Below are positions 1-12,700 of a stretch of DNA of 64,000 nucleotides, in pieces. The stretch lies in assembly GCF_022965805.1 (NCBI RefSeq), contig NC_133106.1, forward strand, positions 37,809,913-37,873,912. Direction: 5' to 3'. Origin of the DNA: Primulina eburnea (lineage: Eukaryota > Streptophyta > Magnoliopsida > Lamiales > Gesneriaceae). Under the pieces are notes generated by a model. It was not told the DNA's origin and made no database searches. It worked only from the letters and a program-made list of their open reading frames with translations. Made by a program: the position numbers and the translations under genes. How positions within the stretch are numbered: position 1 is the stretch's first letter; the number at the start of each line of letters is the position of its first letter.

Positions 1-332
1 ATTTAAGCACTACATGTTGTAGGTTTGCTTACTTTTCTTTTCAATTCTTCAAAATGATTTGTGAACGAAAATGATTAATCATTTCTTCATGCAACATTCA
101 ACTCTCCTTGGTAAAATACTTTAATGCAATCACTGAAAGTCTCGCCCTTTTAAGTCTGTTTCGCTTTGCTCCTTCGTAATTATTTTTGGTTTCGAAGCAT
201 GTTGGCACTTGATATCTTCAATAGCTTTAAATTATGGATAGATAATGTAGGATTTAGGAACAATTACATAATGAAGTATCAATCGCTCTACTTCTTAGAA
301 GTTTTGATGACGTGGAAGAGAGAATGATATTT

Positions 333-450
333 TCTGTTGAACGAATACTGGTTGTAGGTAGATGTGGTATTTTGTGGATGGCTCATCCACTTGCCTTGTA
401 AACTTACTATCATATTACTTTAATAAAATTTAGTTTCTGATAAAAAAAAA
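333..450 (+). mobile_element. 5'-truncated LINE 3' end (scar)
   Basis: About 118 bp ending in a poly(A) run at 442-450. It is flanked by a perfect 12-bp duplication AGAATGATATTT at 321-332 and 451-462, the hallmark of target-primed insertion. Its last 80 bp resemble the 3' end of the longer LINE at 8930-9017: both have a short stem-loop (GTGGAT/ATCCAC here, 374-390), then a TTGTAA stretch, then AATAAA-like sequence, then TTTCTGAT or TTTCTTAT before the poly(A). No coding part is left. Strand is inferred from the poly(A). Confidence 0.8.
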
Positions 451-462
451 AGAATGATATTT

Positions 463-1530
463 AGTTTTGGGCTTCAATGCGCCTGTGTGTCTTTGAAACT
501 TCATGGTCTCATGTTACTTGTGGGCATGTAGTTTGTCTATGATGTGTTTGTGCCTAAAACTTGACAAGCTAGCCCTCTATTGCACCTTTATGCTTGTTAC
601 TAGTAAATTTAGGCATTTAATGGATAATACTTCGAAAATCAAAGATGTCTATAACCTACCCAATCCTTGGCTATTTAGATTAGAGGACTTCAAGTCCTTT
701 TTGGGATTTGCAACCTTTTGGGCAAGAGATTTGGACTCGATATTGGGGAACTTTTGTTTTATTCTCTTTTGTCTTGTCTATAAATGGCAAGACTTCTAGG
801 CAAAATGAGCTATCGATCAGGTATATAACAAAAAACTTTTATCTGGTGAACGAAATTTGTTTCGATTTTGTCTTCACTTCATTCCGACCTTTCCAACGAC
901 ACAAATGACAACCTTTTTACCAAATATTCAATTCAATATTAAAAAACACATAGTATATAATAATTAATAATCTCAACATACAATTAACAATTACATTGGA
1001 AACATCACACCCAAATTTTATCAAACAAAATAATTTATCTAAAATATTAAATACAAACATAAAAAAGTGCATATTTGTAATGAAAAAAAAATTCATTAGT
1101 TCCCTCAATATTAGAGAATGTAATTTATATTTGAACTATTCAAAAGTTATGGGTTGAACTATTAATATTAAGCAAGGATAACTTAAGATATATTTGGACC
1201 ATTTCAAAGTAGATGCTGAACTATAAGTAAATTTGGCCCAAAATTCCTGATGGGCAAAAGCCCAGCTTTGCCCACATAGTACATTAGCCCTTAATAGAGA
1301 AGCCACTTATTAGTTTCATGCTCCAACTCATGCACAATGATTGTGGCTTTCTCATCGCTCCTAGGTTTTATCAAATAAAATCAAACAATCGTTTGGTGGT
1401 CTTGCCTGAAGGAAAAGTAAACCCAAGTTGACGGTGTGCTAAAGTATGTTTATCTGATGACTAAGATGCTTGAACATGTTTTGTACTGATCTACAACAGT
1501 GCTGAGCAAAGACCTGGTGCAAGAAAATTA
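463..1530. other. Intergenic, nothing recognised
   Basis: AT-rich sequence with only short chance frames. I see no exon-like or conserved peptide here on either strand. Confidence 0.5.
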
Positions 1531-2206
1531 GGGGTGTCAATTCGGATGGATCAGCTGAGTTCGGGTCGGGTTGAAGCATGGGTATTAACAAAAATTTCCC
1601 AATCCAAAAACTATAAAACGATCCTACCCGATGAACTCGATCGACTATATGATTTTTTACCATGCAACATTATTATTTTATTCTTTAACAAAATAATTAA
1701 ATAAAAATTCAAACCACGTATTAGTAATATTTTTAATCTAAACATATAACAACAAACTTCACCCAAGTATGGTAATTATGTTTCATGTGCTTAAATATTT
1801 AAATTAAATTTAAAAGTTTAATTTTCTAAATTATTATTTTTCCACAAAAGAAATAATTGTTTAGAAAATTCAAATATTTCACAAAAATAAATATTACACG
1901 ACGAAATGTGATTGTATCAATATAAATAAAAAATATCTTCAAGCATAACAAAGTAACTTAACCCTAAAATAAAATGTCTAGGATGTTTGCATGGTGAAAA
2001 AGATATAAATGGGTTGGGTGGGTTCGGGTTGATGTGCGATCTGATTCTTAATTTGGGTCATCTCGGGTCAACCCGAACGTAATCCAACCCAATTTTTTTT
2101 GGATCCTACCCGATTTAACCCTAACATTAAAATCCCTAACGCTAACCTAATATTTTTCGTGTCGACTCGGATCGGGTTAGCGGGTTGGGTTTAGATTTAA
2201 CACCCC
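1531..2206. mobile_element. Non-autonomous TIR element, possibly hAT-like
   Basis: The left end reads GGGGTGTCAA (1531-1540) and the right end TTAACACCCC (2197-2206), a 9 of 10 match as inverted termini. Inside both ends are GGGTCGGGTTG-type stretches in opposite orientation, and the middle is AT-rich and non-coding. Flanks AAGAAAAT and AAGAATAA are similar but not identical, so the target duplication is only possible. The hAT assignment is inference from the 8-bp-like flank and the style of the ends. Confidence 0.5.
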
Positions 2207-3716
2207 TGAAGAATAATGTCCATCCTCGATCTTAGGTGTTTCAGATGCAGGGCTGGACTTGAGGCGAGGCGTGAGAGGCGCTTAGACCTTGCCTCAGGCT
2301 CAATCTGAATAAGTTTTGGATTTGGTGCCTTGCACAACACCATCGTTGGATCATCCAACGGCTATACAATGCACAACACCATACTGTGCACTGTAGAAGA
2401 TCCTTTCTCCTCTAAATGGAGGCCCAAAATTTTGGAAAAATGTTAGTATTACATGTTAGTTGTTACCTTTTTTGGCTCGACGGCTGCTGCCTACCCTTGC
2501 AATAAAGTGAACAAGTTCACCAAACTCTAGATTTCAAAGTATTTTTGCTTCTTCTTATGTTTCTTGTGTTTTTATGTTAGTAATATCTCTAAATAAATCC
2601 GACTATTCTTTTCTTTGTTTGTGATAAGGGGATGTCATCTTCTAGTTGCGAACCAATTGCAAAATTTTTGCATTGATTTTTTCCTCCAATCTTTTCATGT
2701 TTAATGACTCTAGTATTTCTTTCATTATTAACCAATTGCCATATCTTAGTTCCATGCAATATTCTGTTACTTTCAATCTTAGATTCTCAGGTATACATGC
2801 AAAATCTTTTCTTTTCTTTTTATTTTATTTTTTTCTGTTAAAATTTAACGAAAAGTCTGATTTTTTTCATTATTAAGAATATTGATCGTTGAAAATTTAA
2901 TAAATCTGTTAGTGTGAATAACAGGCTGTTGGATTAGATTAAATATACGGGGTTGGGAAAATGAAACTCAACTTGTAATTATTGTTGTAAATGCTCAAAA
3001 TTGCATAGAATTTTAATTGGATTTGTGTTATGCTTTTGGTTTCTGTCTTTGTATATTTTTTGGTGCTCAAGTGCAAAATTTTCAGTATTTGTCAAAGAAA
3101 CCTTCGCAAATCTTGCCCATAAATAAAAGGCCCACTTAAAATTAGATGATTTCTTCAAAGTTCTGTGTTTCGTAGGAAACTGTTAAAGCTATTTTTTAGC
3201 CAAAATTCCACAAGTTTAGTTTTAAAAACTCTATGTTGTTTGAGGAAATTAGTGAAAAAAATTGAATATTATTGTTGTAAAGGGCCCAAATTTTGGAGTT
3301 TGACAGAGGCCTAAAAATATCAGGTATGGTCCTGTTTGGATGAATGACAAACCCATAAGAGTGTTATTTACCTCCCTTGATGTTTGTTGTACTTGTATGC
3401 ATTAGATGTATTTCAAATGACTACAAGTTGGTTTGTTCAAACCAGTGAGTGTATGGTTGTCCAACGAGTGATGGGAGTTTTTTTCCCACTCTGACAAAGA
3501 TGACAGGAAAGTTGTCGGTGCATTCCATGGGCGGGGAAAAGTTTATCCAAAGTTTACTGTACAATAGTTTCAAAAAGTTTACTATGTCACAGTTTTTTTA
3601 TTCTCTGAAAATTCAGTTTCTCCTCGTGCAATGTTGGATATTTTAAAGTAAACTTGCAATCATTTTTTTAGTATGATAACTCACTGACATGTTTCATTTC
3701 CTTTCCAGTCTCTGAA
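2207..3716. other. Upstream region of the MORC gene
   Basis: No confident exon seen. A splice-acceptor-like TTTCCAG ends at 3708, eight bases before the first usable ATG, and the frame is open across it, so a 5' exon (leader or a few coding residues) probably lies somewhere in this stretch. I could not identify it. Confidence 0.4.
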
Positions 3717-6700
3717 ATGAGCTCTACCGGTGTCAATTTAAGTAGCCTCCATGGTGTTGGAGAGGTAGATCAGAAAACTGTTAAGTTGGAGCAAAATTTG
3801 GTTAAAATATCTTTGCAGTCACAAGAGAATAGCAGGTTGGGTGCTTTAAATACTGAACATGGTGGCTCACATATCTCGAATAAAGGGCAGTCTTCAATTG
3901 ACGATTCAACGCTATGCTCCACATCATCAATAACTCCAGCACCCATTAGTAGGCAGTTTTGGAATGCTGGAAACTATGACGAGACGCTTAATTCCAAGTC
4001 CACCAAGCCCACCTGTGGAGGTGTTATGCTCTCAGAGATCTGATGTTTCTCCTTTTTGTGATAAATGATCTTTGACATTCTAATTTTGAACTTAGACACA
4101 AACCATTACCTTGCTTTATCAGCTTTTAAATTTTGAATGTGGTTCCAGCAATTTCTTATCCTTGCCACCATTAATTTTTTTTCAACTAATGGTAATCTGA
4201 CATTGTGCTCTTTGGTTTTCAGCTGGAACAGGCTATCTTCGTATTCACCCCAAGTTTCTTCACTCAAATGCCACTTCACATAAATGGGTGTTTGGTGGTA
4301 TGCACTACTTATGTTGTTTCCCTGTTGACTTGAAGATATCTTATTGGATATGGCTGCAAGTATATTTTTCTTATTCCTTTTTCGACTTCAATTTTCACAG
4401 CTATAGCAGAACTGGTTGATAATGCTGTGGATGAGGTGATATTCCATTAAAGTTTATCACTTCTCTTCCTTCTTTTTACATGTTTGCCTCGTAGGAGTGG
4501 GTGATGTAAAGATAAACCTTGAAGCTTTGTTGTCATATTTATCTCATTGCACTCTTAGTCTCTTACTAGCTTCAAGGTTTGACATTTGAAACTTTGGTTT
4601 ATTCTTAATAATCTGTTTAGTTCTGATGAGGTTATATTGTTCCCTGCCATGGTGACATATGGATTTTATTCGAATTAAAATTGCCTTGGTGTGGAATCTC
4701 CTTTATTTAGCAAAGTGAGGATGGCAAATATCTGAAGGTTACAATGATTAACATTTGCTGTCCCTGTATTCAGTCATTTAGTGGTAAAAATCAAATTGAC
4801 TTAGCATTGACGGGGGTTGTGTATTGAGTTTGATTTCCGGATAGGATAGGATATCTTTGAGGGATTCAGGTTGCAAGTTCACTGCAAGTTCTGCCATCAT
4901 GTTTGAATGAGTGCTAATGCTAAAGCTGGTTTGGTATTCATGTTTTGTCTCATCGATTGGTAGGTACACAATGGGGCCACCTTTGTCGTAATAGATAAAA
5001 CCTCAAATCCAAGGGATGGGACACCAGCCTTACTCATTCAAGGTACTTATTTTTCGCTTTCATCAAATAACATGATATAAATCTTAGTCAATTGGTTATG
5101 CTTCTAATTAACATTCTGTGATCGATAACTTAAAGTCACATAATTGTAAACCGTGATGATTTTTCTATTAGACAATGGTGGTGGAATGGGCCCAGAAGCA
5201 ATGCGCCGATGCATTAGTTTCGGTTTTTCAGATAAGAACTCAAAAACCACTATTGGACAGTGTAAGCGTAAAAATATCGTTTATTAACCATATGGCTCCT
5301 GGAGAGAAGTTGACTTCTAGCCTTTCAGATGGAAACGGGTTTAAGACCAGTTCAATGAGACTTGGTGCTGATGTTGTTGTCTTCAGTCGCTGCAAGGACA
5401 GGTTGTTCTTTTTCTGGTTTTTCGGTTAGTGGTATTTATGATACATATCTATTTATTTGTTCTCTCAATTAGTTTGCATTGTGTGTAATGTTCTATGGAG
5501 ATGTACTTGAGGTATTCGTATATGGTATTTATGATACATATCTATTTATTTGTGAGTTCTCAGTTAATTTGCATTCTGTGTAATGTTCTATTGAGACGTA
5601 GTCATGTAATTGAGGTATTCATACATGCTTGAAATCCTTCTGATTGCTTCGTATATGTGAAAATAATGGATTAAGTACCTAGATTTAGGGTATGAATTCT
5701 TTGAAAAACTGATGAATTGTGCTTGTGCGGGTGAACGAGCTACAGAACTATGGAACTGTCCTTGTTGGAGGCATCAACTGGGGGGAACCTTCGATCCTCA
5801 TGTCAATTTACCATTTGATTGTCTTGTTCTCAGATGTGAGGTGGTTGTTGGAATGGAGTGAGTTGTGTTATTTATTCTGATGTATTGGGGATGTTCTTGA
5901 AAATCGAGAAATAAATAAGGGGTTGATCGTAGTTATTAAAAGCACAAGGTGTGATTCTAGGCTCAAGACACGAGAAGGATCAGCCTGAGTCTAGTCATAC
6001 CGAGGACAACTCTTCAACGTGCCACAGGCATAAAGTACGCATTTTGGTGTGCTTTGGAGGCCAAAAGTGCAATTTAAGCAAGTCCTCTTAAGTGAAATGA
6101 TTGTATATTTCAGGTGGAATCTAATTTTAAATTGTAGTTTTGCTTCATTTTACTATTTTATAGTTACTTGTAAATTAAATATTATTTACTACGTGAATTT
6201 TCTTGCTAAATCTAAATTTTATAAATACTAGTTCTTGGAGTGCTTCACTTTGATAAGTCACATGCTTCGACTTGCGCCTTGAATCTAGGCTCTAGCGCAC
6301 TTATTGAATAAGAGAAGAAACAGAGCATTGATAGAGAAAATAGAACTGAACGATGGAAGAGTGGTTACGGATAGAAGCCATATTGAACATGAAATTCTGA
6401 AATTCTACGGGGAATTGTTCAAGAAGACAGTGAGTGATGGGGGGAATTTTGAGGAGGAAGGCAGTGGTTTCCAAGGGATAGATTGGAATCCTATACAGAG
6501 GATAGACGCCGATGAGTTGGAAAAACCGTATGAGGAGGAAGAGATTAAAAAAGTGGTGTTCGATTGTGATGGTACCAAAGCTCCGGGACCGGATGGGTTC
6601 ACAATGGCCTTCTTCCAGAAAAATTGGGATACGGTGAGGGAAGATTTGTTAAAGGTGTTTGTTGAATTTTTTCAAGATGGGATTGTTAATGGTATTACGA

Positions 6701-9700
6701 ATGAGACTTACTTATGCCTTATCCCGAAGAAAAATGATGCGCGACGAATAAACGACTTCAGACCAATCAGTTTGACTACGAGTTTGTACAAGATTTTGGC
6801 TAAGGTATTGACTTCTAGACTGAAGAAGGTCATGTGTGATACCATTGCGGAAAATCAGTCTGCTTTTATTAAAGGAAGACAGATATTGGATTGTTGTCTC
6901 ATTGCGAATGAAACTGTTGAGGAATATCGACGGAAAAAAAGAAGGGATGGGTCCTCAAAATTGACTTGGAGAAAGCTTATGACAATGTCGACTACAAATT
7001 TTTGGACTTCGTGCTGCTTAAAAAAGGATTCGGAGACAGATGTAGGAGATGGATAAGAGGTTGTGTTTCTAACGTGACTTTCTCTATTTTTATCAATGAA
7101 AACCGTGTGGGAAAATCAAGGGAGAGAGAGGCTTACGACAAGGGGTTCCATTATTACCATTCTTGTTCAATATTGTAGTCGATGTGTTGGGGAGGATGAT
7201 GGACAAGGCAAGGGTAATTAAAGTGGTCAGGGGACTCACAGCTGGGAAAGACGAAGTCGAGATATCGCATTTACAGTATGCGGATGACACCCTGTTCTTT
7301 GCAAAATCAAGAGAGGATGTCAAGGCAATAGTGGACTTAATTCAGTTGTTTGGAAGCATTTCAGGGCTGAAAATAAATTTTGAAAAAAGTGTGGTGTTGG
7401 GATTAAACTGTTTGGAAGAGGAAGTAGATGATATGGCATTTATTTGTGGGTGCAAAAAAGAATCGTGGCCAATTAAATATCTTGGCTACCATTGGGAGGA
7501 AACCCCACAAAGCTGGAATTTTGGGAACAGGTTCTTTCGAAAATGTATAACAAATTAGCAAGCTGGAAAAAATCTTTCCTTTCGAGGGGGGGAAGACTCA
7601 CGTGGATAAAATCTGTGCTCTGTGCGATGCCATCGTATTTCATGTCATTGTTCAAGGTGCCGACTAGGGTGGCAAATAAAATGGAAAAAATGATGAGGGA
7701 CTTCTTGTGGGATGGAGTTGACGGGGAGAACCATTGCCATGTGATAGGATGGAAGCAAGTATGCAAACCTAAAGACAAAGGAGGGTTGGGAATGAGGAAC
7801 GTGTGTCTCAGGAACAAGGCACTTGTTGGTAAGTGGTGGTGGAGAGGGTTTGTGGAAAGTGAGTCATTGTGGAAATAATTGATTAGGAGTATCTATGGGA
7901 GTCAGGATAACGGGTGAGATTTGGGTTTGGCGGAGAACGGACATTCAGAAGTCCTTGGAAGTGTATATCTCGATCTTACCAGGCTTTCCATCAACAAGTT
8001 AGGGGGTGCTCAAGGAAGGTAATATCATTCGTTTCTGGGAGAATGTTTGGGAGGGAGAGTCGTCTTTTAAATCTCGTTTTCCAGCTTTGTTTCGTATCTC
8101 CATTTCTGTCAACAAACCCATTATTCATTTTGCAGAAACCGTCATTTCTGCGGGTAGCTCCCCTTGCGTTTGGGATGTGAGATTTAGAAGAGATCTAAAT
8201 GAGGGTGAGATACTTGAATTCACTAATCTGTTAAGAGTTTTAGAGGGTGTCAAGTTACAGGGGGTATTCAAGATTCTAGAGTGTGGTTGGGTGACGTTTC
8301 GGGGATCTTTTCTGTCAAATCCTTCTACGATTCATTCTTTCCAACATCTAATTTTCCATTATTCATTTCTTACAAAAATATTTGGAAAGTTCCTGTCCCA
8401 CATAAGATAAAGATTTTCTCGTGGATCGTGGCCTTGGGAAAGTTGCCGACATGCGACTTCGTGCAAAGAAGATGGAAGAACTGTGTTTTACAACCACAGT
8501 GGTGTTGCCTATGTCGAAATCATGAGGAGAGTCAAGATCATATACTTTTACATTGCTCCTTCGCGGGAGGTATTTGGCTCAAAGTATTAACAGAGCTAGG
8601 ATTTCAATGGGCTGTACCCAGGCAAGCCACTGACCTACTTCATGCCAACTCGTGGTACCCGTTCGATGGAAGATTCAGAGAGTTTTGGTTTATCATCATC
8701 CATGGCACATTTTGGACCATTTAGTTGGAAAGAAATAGAAGGATTTTTGAAGATGTATACGAGTCAAATGATCAAGTGTGGGAGAGAATAAAATTAAGGG
8801 TCGCCACTTGGACTGTCAACTTGTTTCAGATTAAGCATTTAAGTGTGTCAGACATATTTAGGGATTGGAAGTTCGTATGGTCTTGAGTATTGTATTTTGT
8901 TCTAATTAAGCAGTTCCCTAAAATAGTCTCTTTGTAACGCTGTTGCGGATTACTCATCCGCACATATGTTGTAACCAATTCCTAATCTAATAAATTAGTT
9001 TCTTATCAAAAAAAAACTTTTACATTTGAGAAGTATTGATGATTTCTAATCTCTAGGTATAGCATGGGTTTGTTTTATGTTACATTACAGGATCTCAAGT
9101 CTTCTTTAAAAATGGCGTATTAGCTTTACTTAATTTAATAATGTAGTTTCATAATGCAATTTTTTCGGAGTGCTCATAAACCTTCATAAATATCTTGTCT
9201 ACCTCTCCTCCATCTATTGTCAGTCTTTGGTCAGTTAATATGATTAATTATTAATAAAGAATAAATATTAAATTTTACACTAGGTAAAAATATTTTTGTT
9301 ATGTATTGATTTACCGAGTTTTCTTCACCTATCAATACTCGTGTTTTCTGTCGTCAGACTCATTATAAATGGTTCTCTTTCTTGAAAAAAACAAAAACAA
9401 AAATCTGCTAATACTTATGTAAATATCTGCTGCAGAACATTGAATTCGTAATCTTGTCTCTCAGCATGGTTACAATATTTATGCGCTCATTTTACTGACA
9501 ACAATCACTTATCCTTTTTGCTAATTTGGGTTGTTACAAATGCTAATGTTTTGTTGCACATCTTCTACAGAAAATTTCCTTGATCTGTCAAAATAAGATT
9601 ATATTATGGTACTTTGTTATCCCCCCGCCCCCCTCTTTCCAATTCTTATATGCAAATAATCTATTAAGTATTCCTAATTTTGAATCACAATCTTGATTCA

Positions 9701-12700
9701 TTCTTAACTTCAACGATTAGTTTGATCAATTTTAATACTAAATTTATATTTCTTTCCTAAATCCTGATTTGACCTTATTTATGTGTATAACCTTCCTTAT
9801 TTGTGACCAGGAATTCGACACAAAGTGTTGGTCTTCTATCATATACATTTTTAATGCACACACGGCATGACAGAATAGTGGTTCCCATGGTAAGGTTTTG
9901 CCCTGGTCTAATTTTGTTGACGGATTGTTTTAGTTCTCAGTGTTGGTTCTTTTTAGTTACAACTGGCAGTAAAACTGGTGAATAGAAAATTGAATATATT
10001 TTTCTCTCTATATCTGTTTTTTATTTTTAAAATTTTCCTTTATAAGCAAATTTTCTTCTGCATTCTTCTGAAAACATCTCACGTGCATGACTACCTGTTT
10101 GTTGGTTGAAACGTTTGTCTGGGTACAAGTCCTTTAATCTGTAATGACGAAAAAGAAAGTCCAGGCCTTTACCTTGTCCCCTCCACCACCCCTTTTTTTC
10201 ATTTTAGCATTCTTGAGAAGTTGATATGATTGGTAATGATTATGCTGCATAATGTGTTGTCCTGTAATTGTTGGAAAAATGGAGACAAAAAAGAACTGGA
10301 AATTAGTTTAGTTATAGATTTAACGGGGGCCGTTATACAGTGTCTGGAAAAATCAAGGAAAAGGTTCTTGAGAAAGTTTAGGCATACAGATTTTCACAAT
10401 AGCAACTCCTGAAACAAAAACTTTAGAAGATCACAACCGTCTAAAGTATTCCAAAAGTTCGTAGCCAGCTCAGCTTCATGCTTATTTTTGAAAATTTCTT
10501 CAGATGCTAAAATCATTCGTTTTGTTGTGAAATCATAGTAGGTGTATCCTTTATATTAAGTTGATAAAGTATTGCTGAATCTTGTGGTTTTATTCTTCTC
10601 GTTTCCTCAGTAATCAATATTAACATTACTGTTCACATTGAGGAGTGTTGTTCTTTTTTGTTTCTTTTTTTTTCAAAGATAGTAATTCATGCTGGATATG
10701 CCTGAAAGGTCTCACCATCTATTTACATTTGTGTAGGTTGATTATCAGTTTGACACCCAAAAAGGCACGTGGAATTCATTACACAACGAACAACATCATG
10801 AGAATAATCTTTCCATTTTGTTGCAGTGGTCTCCATTTTCCACGGAAGCTGAACTTCTGAAGCAAGTACGCTTAGCTTTTGGGGGGCTAGTGTCTCTTTC
10901 TCTCTCTCTCTCAAAAGTTATATTTTCCTCTCATAACCATGATTTGGGATCTTCTATTTTTCTCTGTTGAACAGTGTGAGGTTGTTGGTCTTCATGGCAC
11001 CAGGATAATAATCTACAATTTATGGAATGATGATCAAGGAAAAATGGAGCTCAATTTTGAGTCTGATCCAGAGGTTCATATTTACTCTCAAATCAATTAT
11101 AATATATTGTGCTTTAGTCAATTGGATTTTTTTTTCCCTCTCCATGAATGGTCATATTTTGTAAGTTTAATGTTGACCGTGTTTGATGCTATCAGGACAT
11201 TTGCATATCTGTGAAGGAAACCAACGCAAAAATGCATTATCGGATGACATTAAGTGAACATCATCTTGCTAATCGTCTTCGCTGTTCACTTCGGGTATGT
11301 TTGGGTGTTGTGAAATATTTTACTCTTTGTAACGTCTTGATAACATAGCTAAACCTATTTAATACTTTGTTATTTTACTCTTTGTAATGTGTTGATAGCA
11401 TGGCATAACCTATTTAATGTTTTGTTTTCTCACCCCTGCAGGCATATTTATCGATCTTATACCTGAGAATTCCGCAGAACTTCTTCATATTATTGCGTGG
11501 ACGAGTTGTCATTTATCACAGCATTGCCAATGATCTCAAATTTCCTGAGTTCATATTGTATAAGCCACAAAATGTGGAGGTTGGGAAAGCTTTCATTGTA
11601 CTCATTAGCACAGACAAAATTATCACTGTGTGTTAATACCCATATGCATTAATGCAGTTCATCGAAACAACTGGCCACAACCTTTCTAATTGTTGTTGAA
11701 CGTTTATGTTATTAAACTTGATGAGACTACAATTCTTCGTTTTATGACTGCAGGGTCAGGTTGTTACGACAGTTGGGTTTTTAAAGGAAGCTCCAAATGT
11801 GAACATTCACGGCTTCAATGTTTACCACAAGAATAGATTGATATTGGTAAATATATTTCCACTATTTACTTTTTTACATTTTGTTCTTTGCCAGTTGTAT
11901 AATACACCATGGAATATTCCTGGTCTGTCTTGTGAAAAGAAATTTTTCGGAGAATAAACTGTATTTGTTTTAGTGGAGAATGACTGATCGGTCAATATTT
12001 TGTCATGTGACACATGTATTTGGGTCGCTAATTTTGTGTTTATAATTCTGCGCACTAGTCATCTTAACATCCACTAAGTAGGCTATGGTGAAAGCAGAGG
12101 AATATTAAATTCCAGGGATGATGTTTTCTGATGAAATCATGAAATGAACGCATGTTAGCTTACAGACTTGACGTTATGTATTTGTGTTGATGCTTTTGTT
12201 ACTATTTTTTGAAGATGTTGATGAATCTGCCTCTTGAATGACTTGAGAAATCTTCTATTGTCCAATTCTGTTTGATTGAGAATGAACTCTCGCCTTGTGT
12301 TCATGTGCACTATCTAGAAGATAAAGACCATATGGCAAGTATATAATATGAATTATGATGACATTGATGCTTATCTTATTTTTCTTGCATGCGTCTCCCA
12401 AGACATTTCATGACTTTTCCTTCCCCTCAAACACACAAAAGATGAAAAAGATTTATTAGTAAGAAAAATGAACCAGACACATGCCAAACAATGAAGATAT
12501 AATGATATTCTCTGAGGTGCTCACAGTTTACAACTGCATGCACCTTACATACGCATCTCATATTGTTTTCTTTTGCAGCCGTTTTGGCATGTAGTAAGCT
12601 ATTCTTGCAGCAGAGGCAGAGGTGTTGTGGGTAAGTGTTTTGTATCCTGTTACTTCTTGCCATATTTGACCTTATTGTGCCAGGTTTCTGTCACCTGATT

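Noticed and set aside
3449..3646. 65-codon frame considered as MORC first exon
   Set aside because: No donor site in phase with the acceptor at 3708 and no MORC-like residues.
7473..7817. 114-codon frame on the minus strand within the LINE
   Set aside because: Antisense shadow of the LINE reverse transcriptase region.
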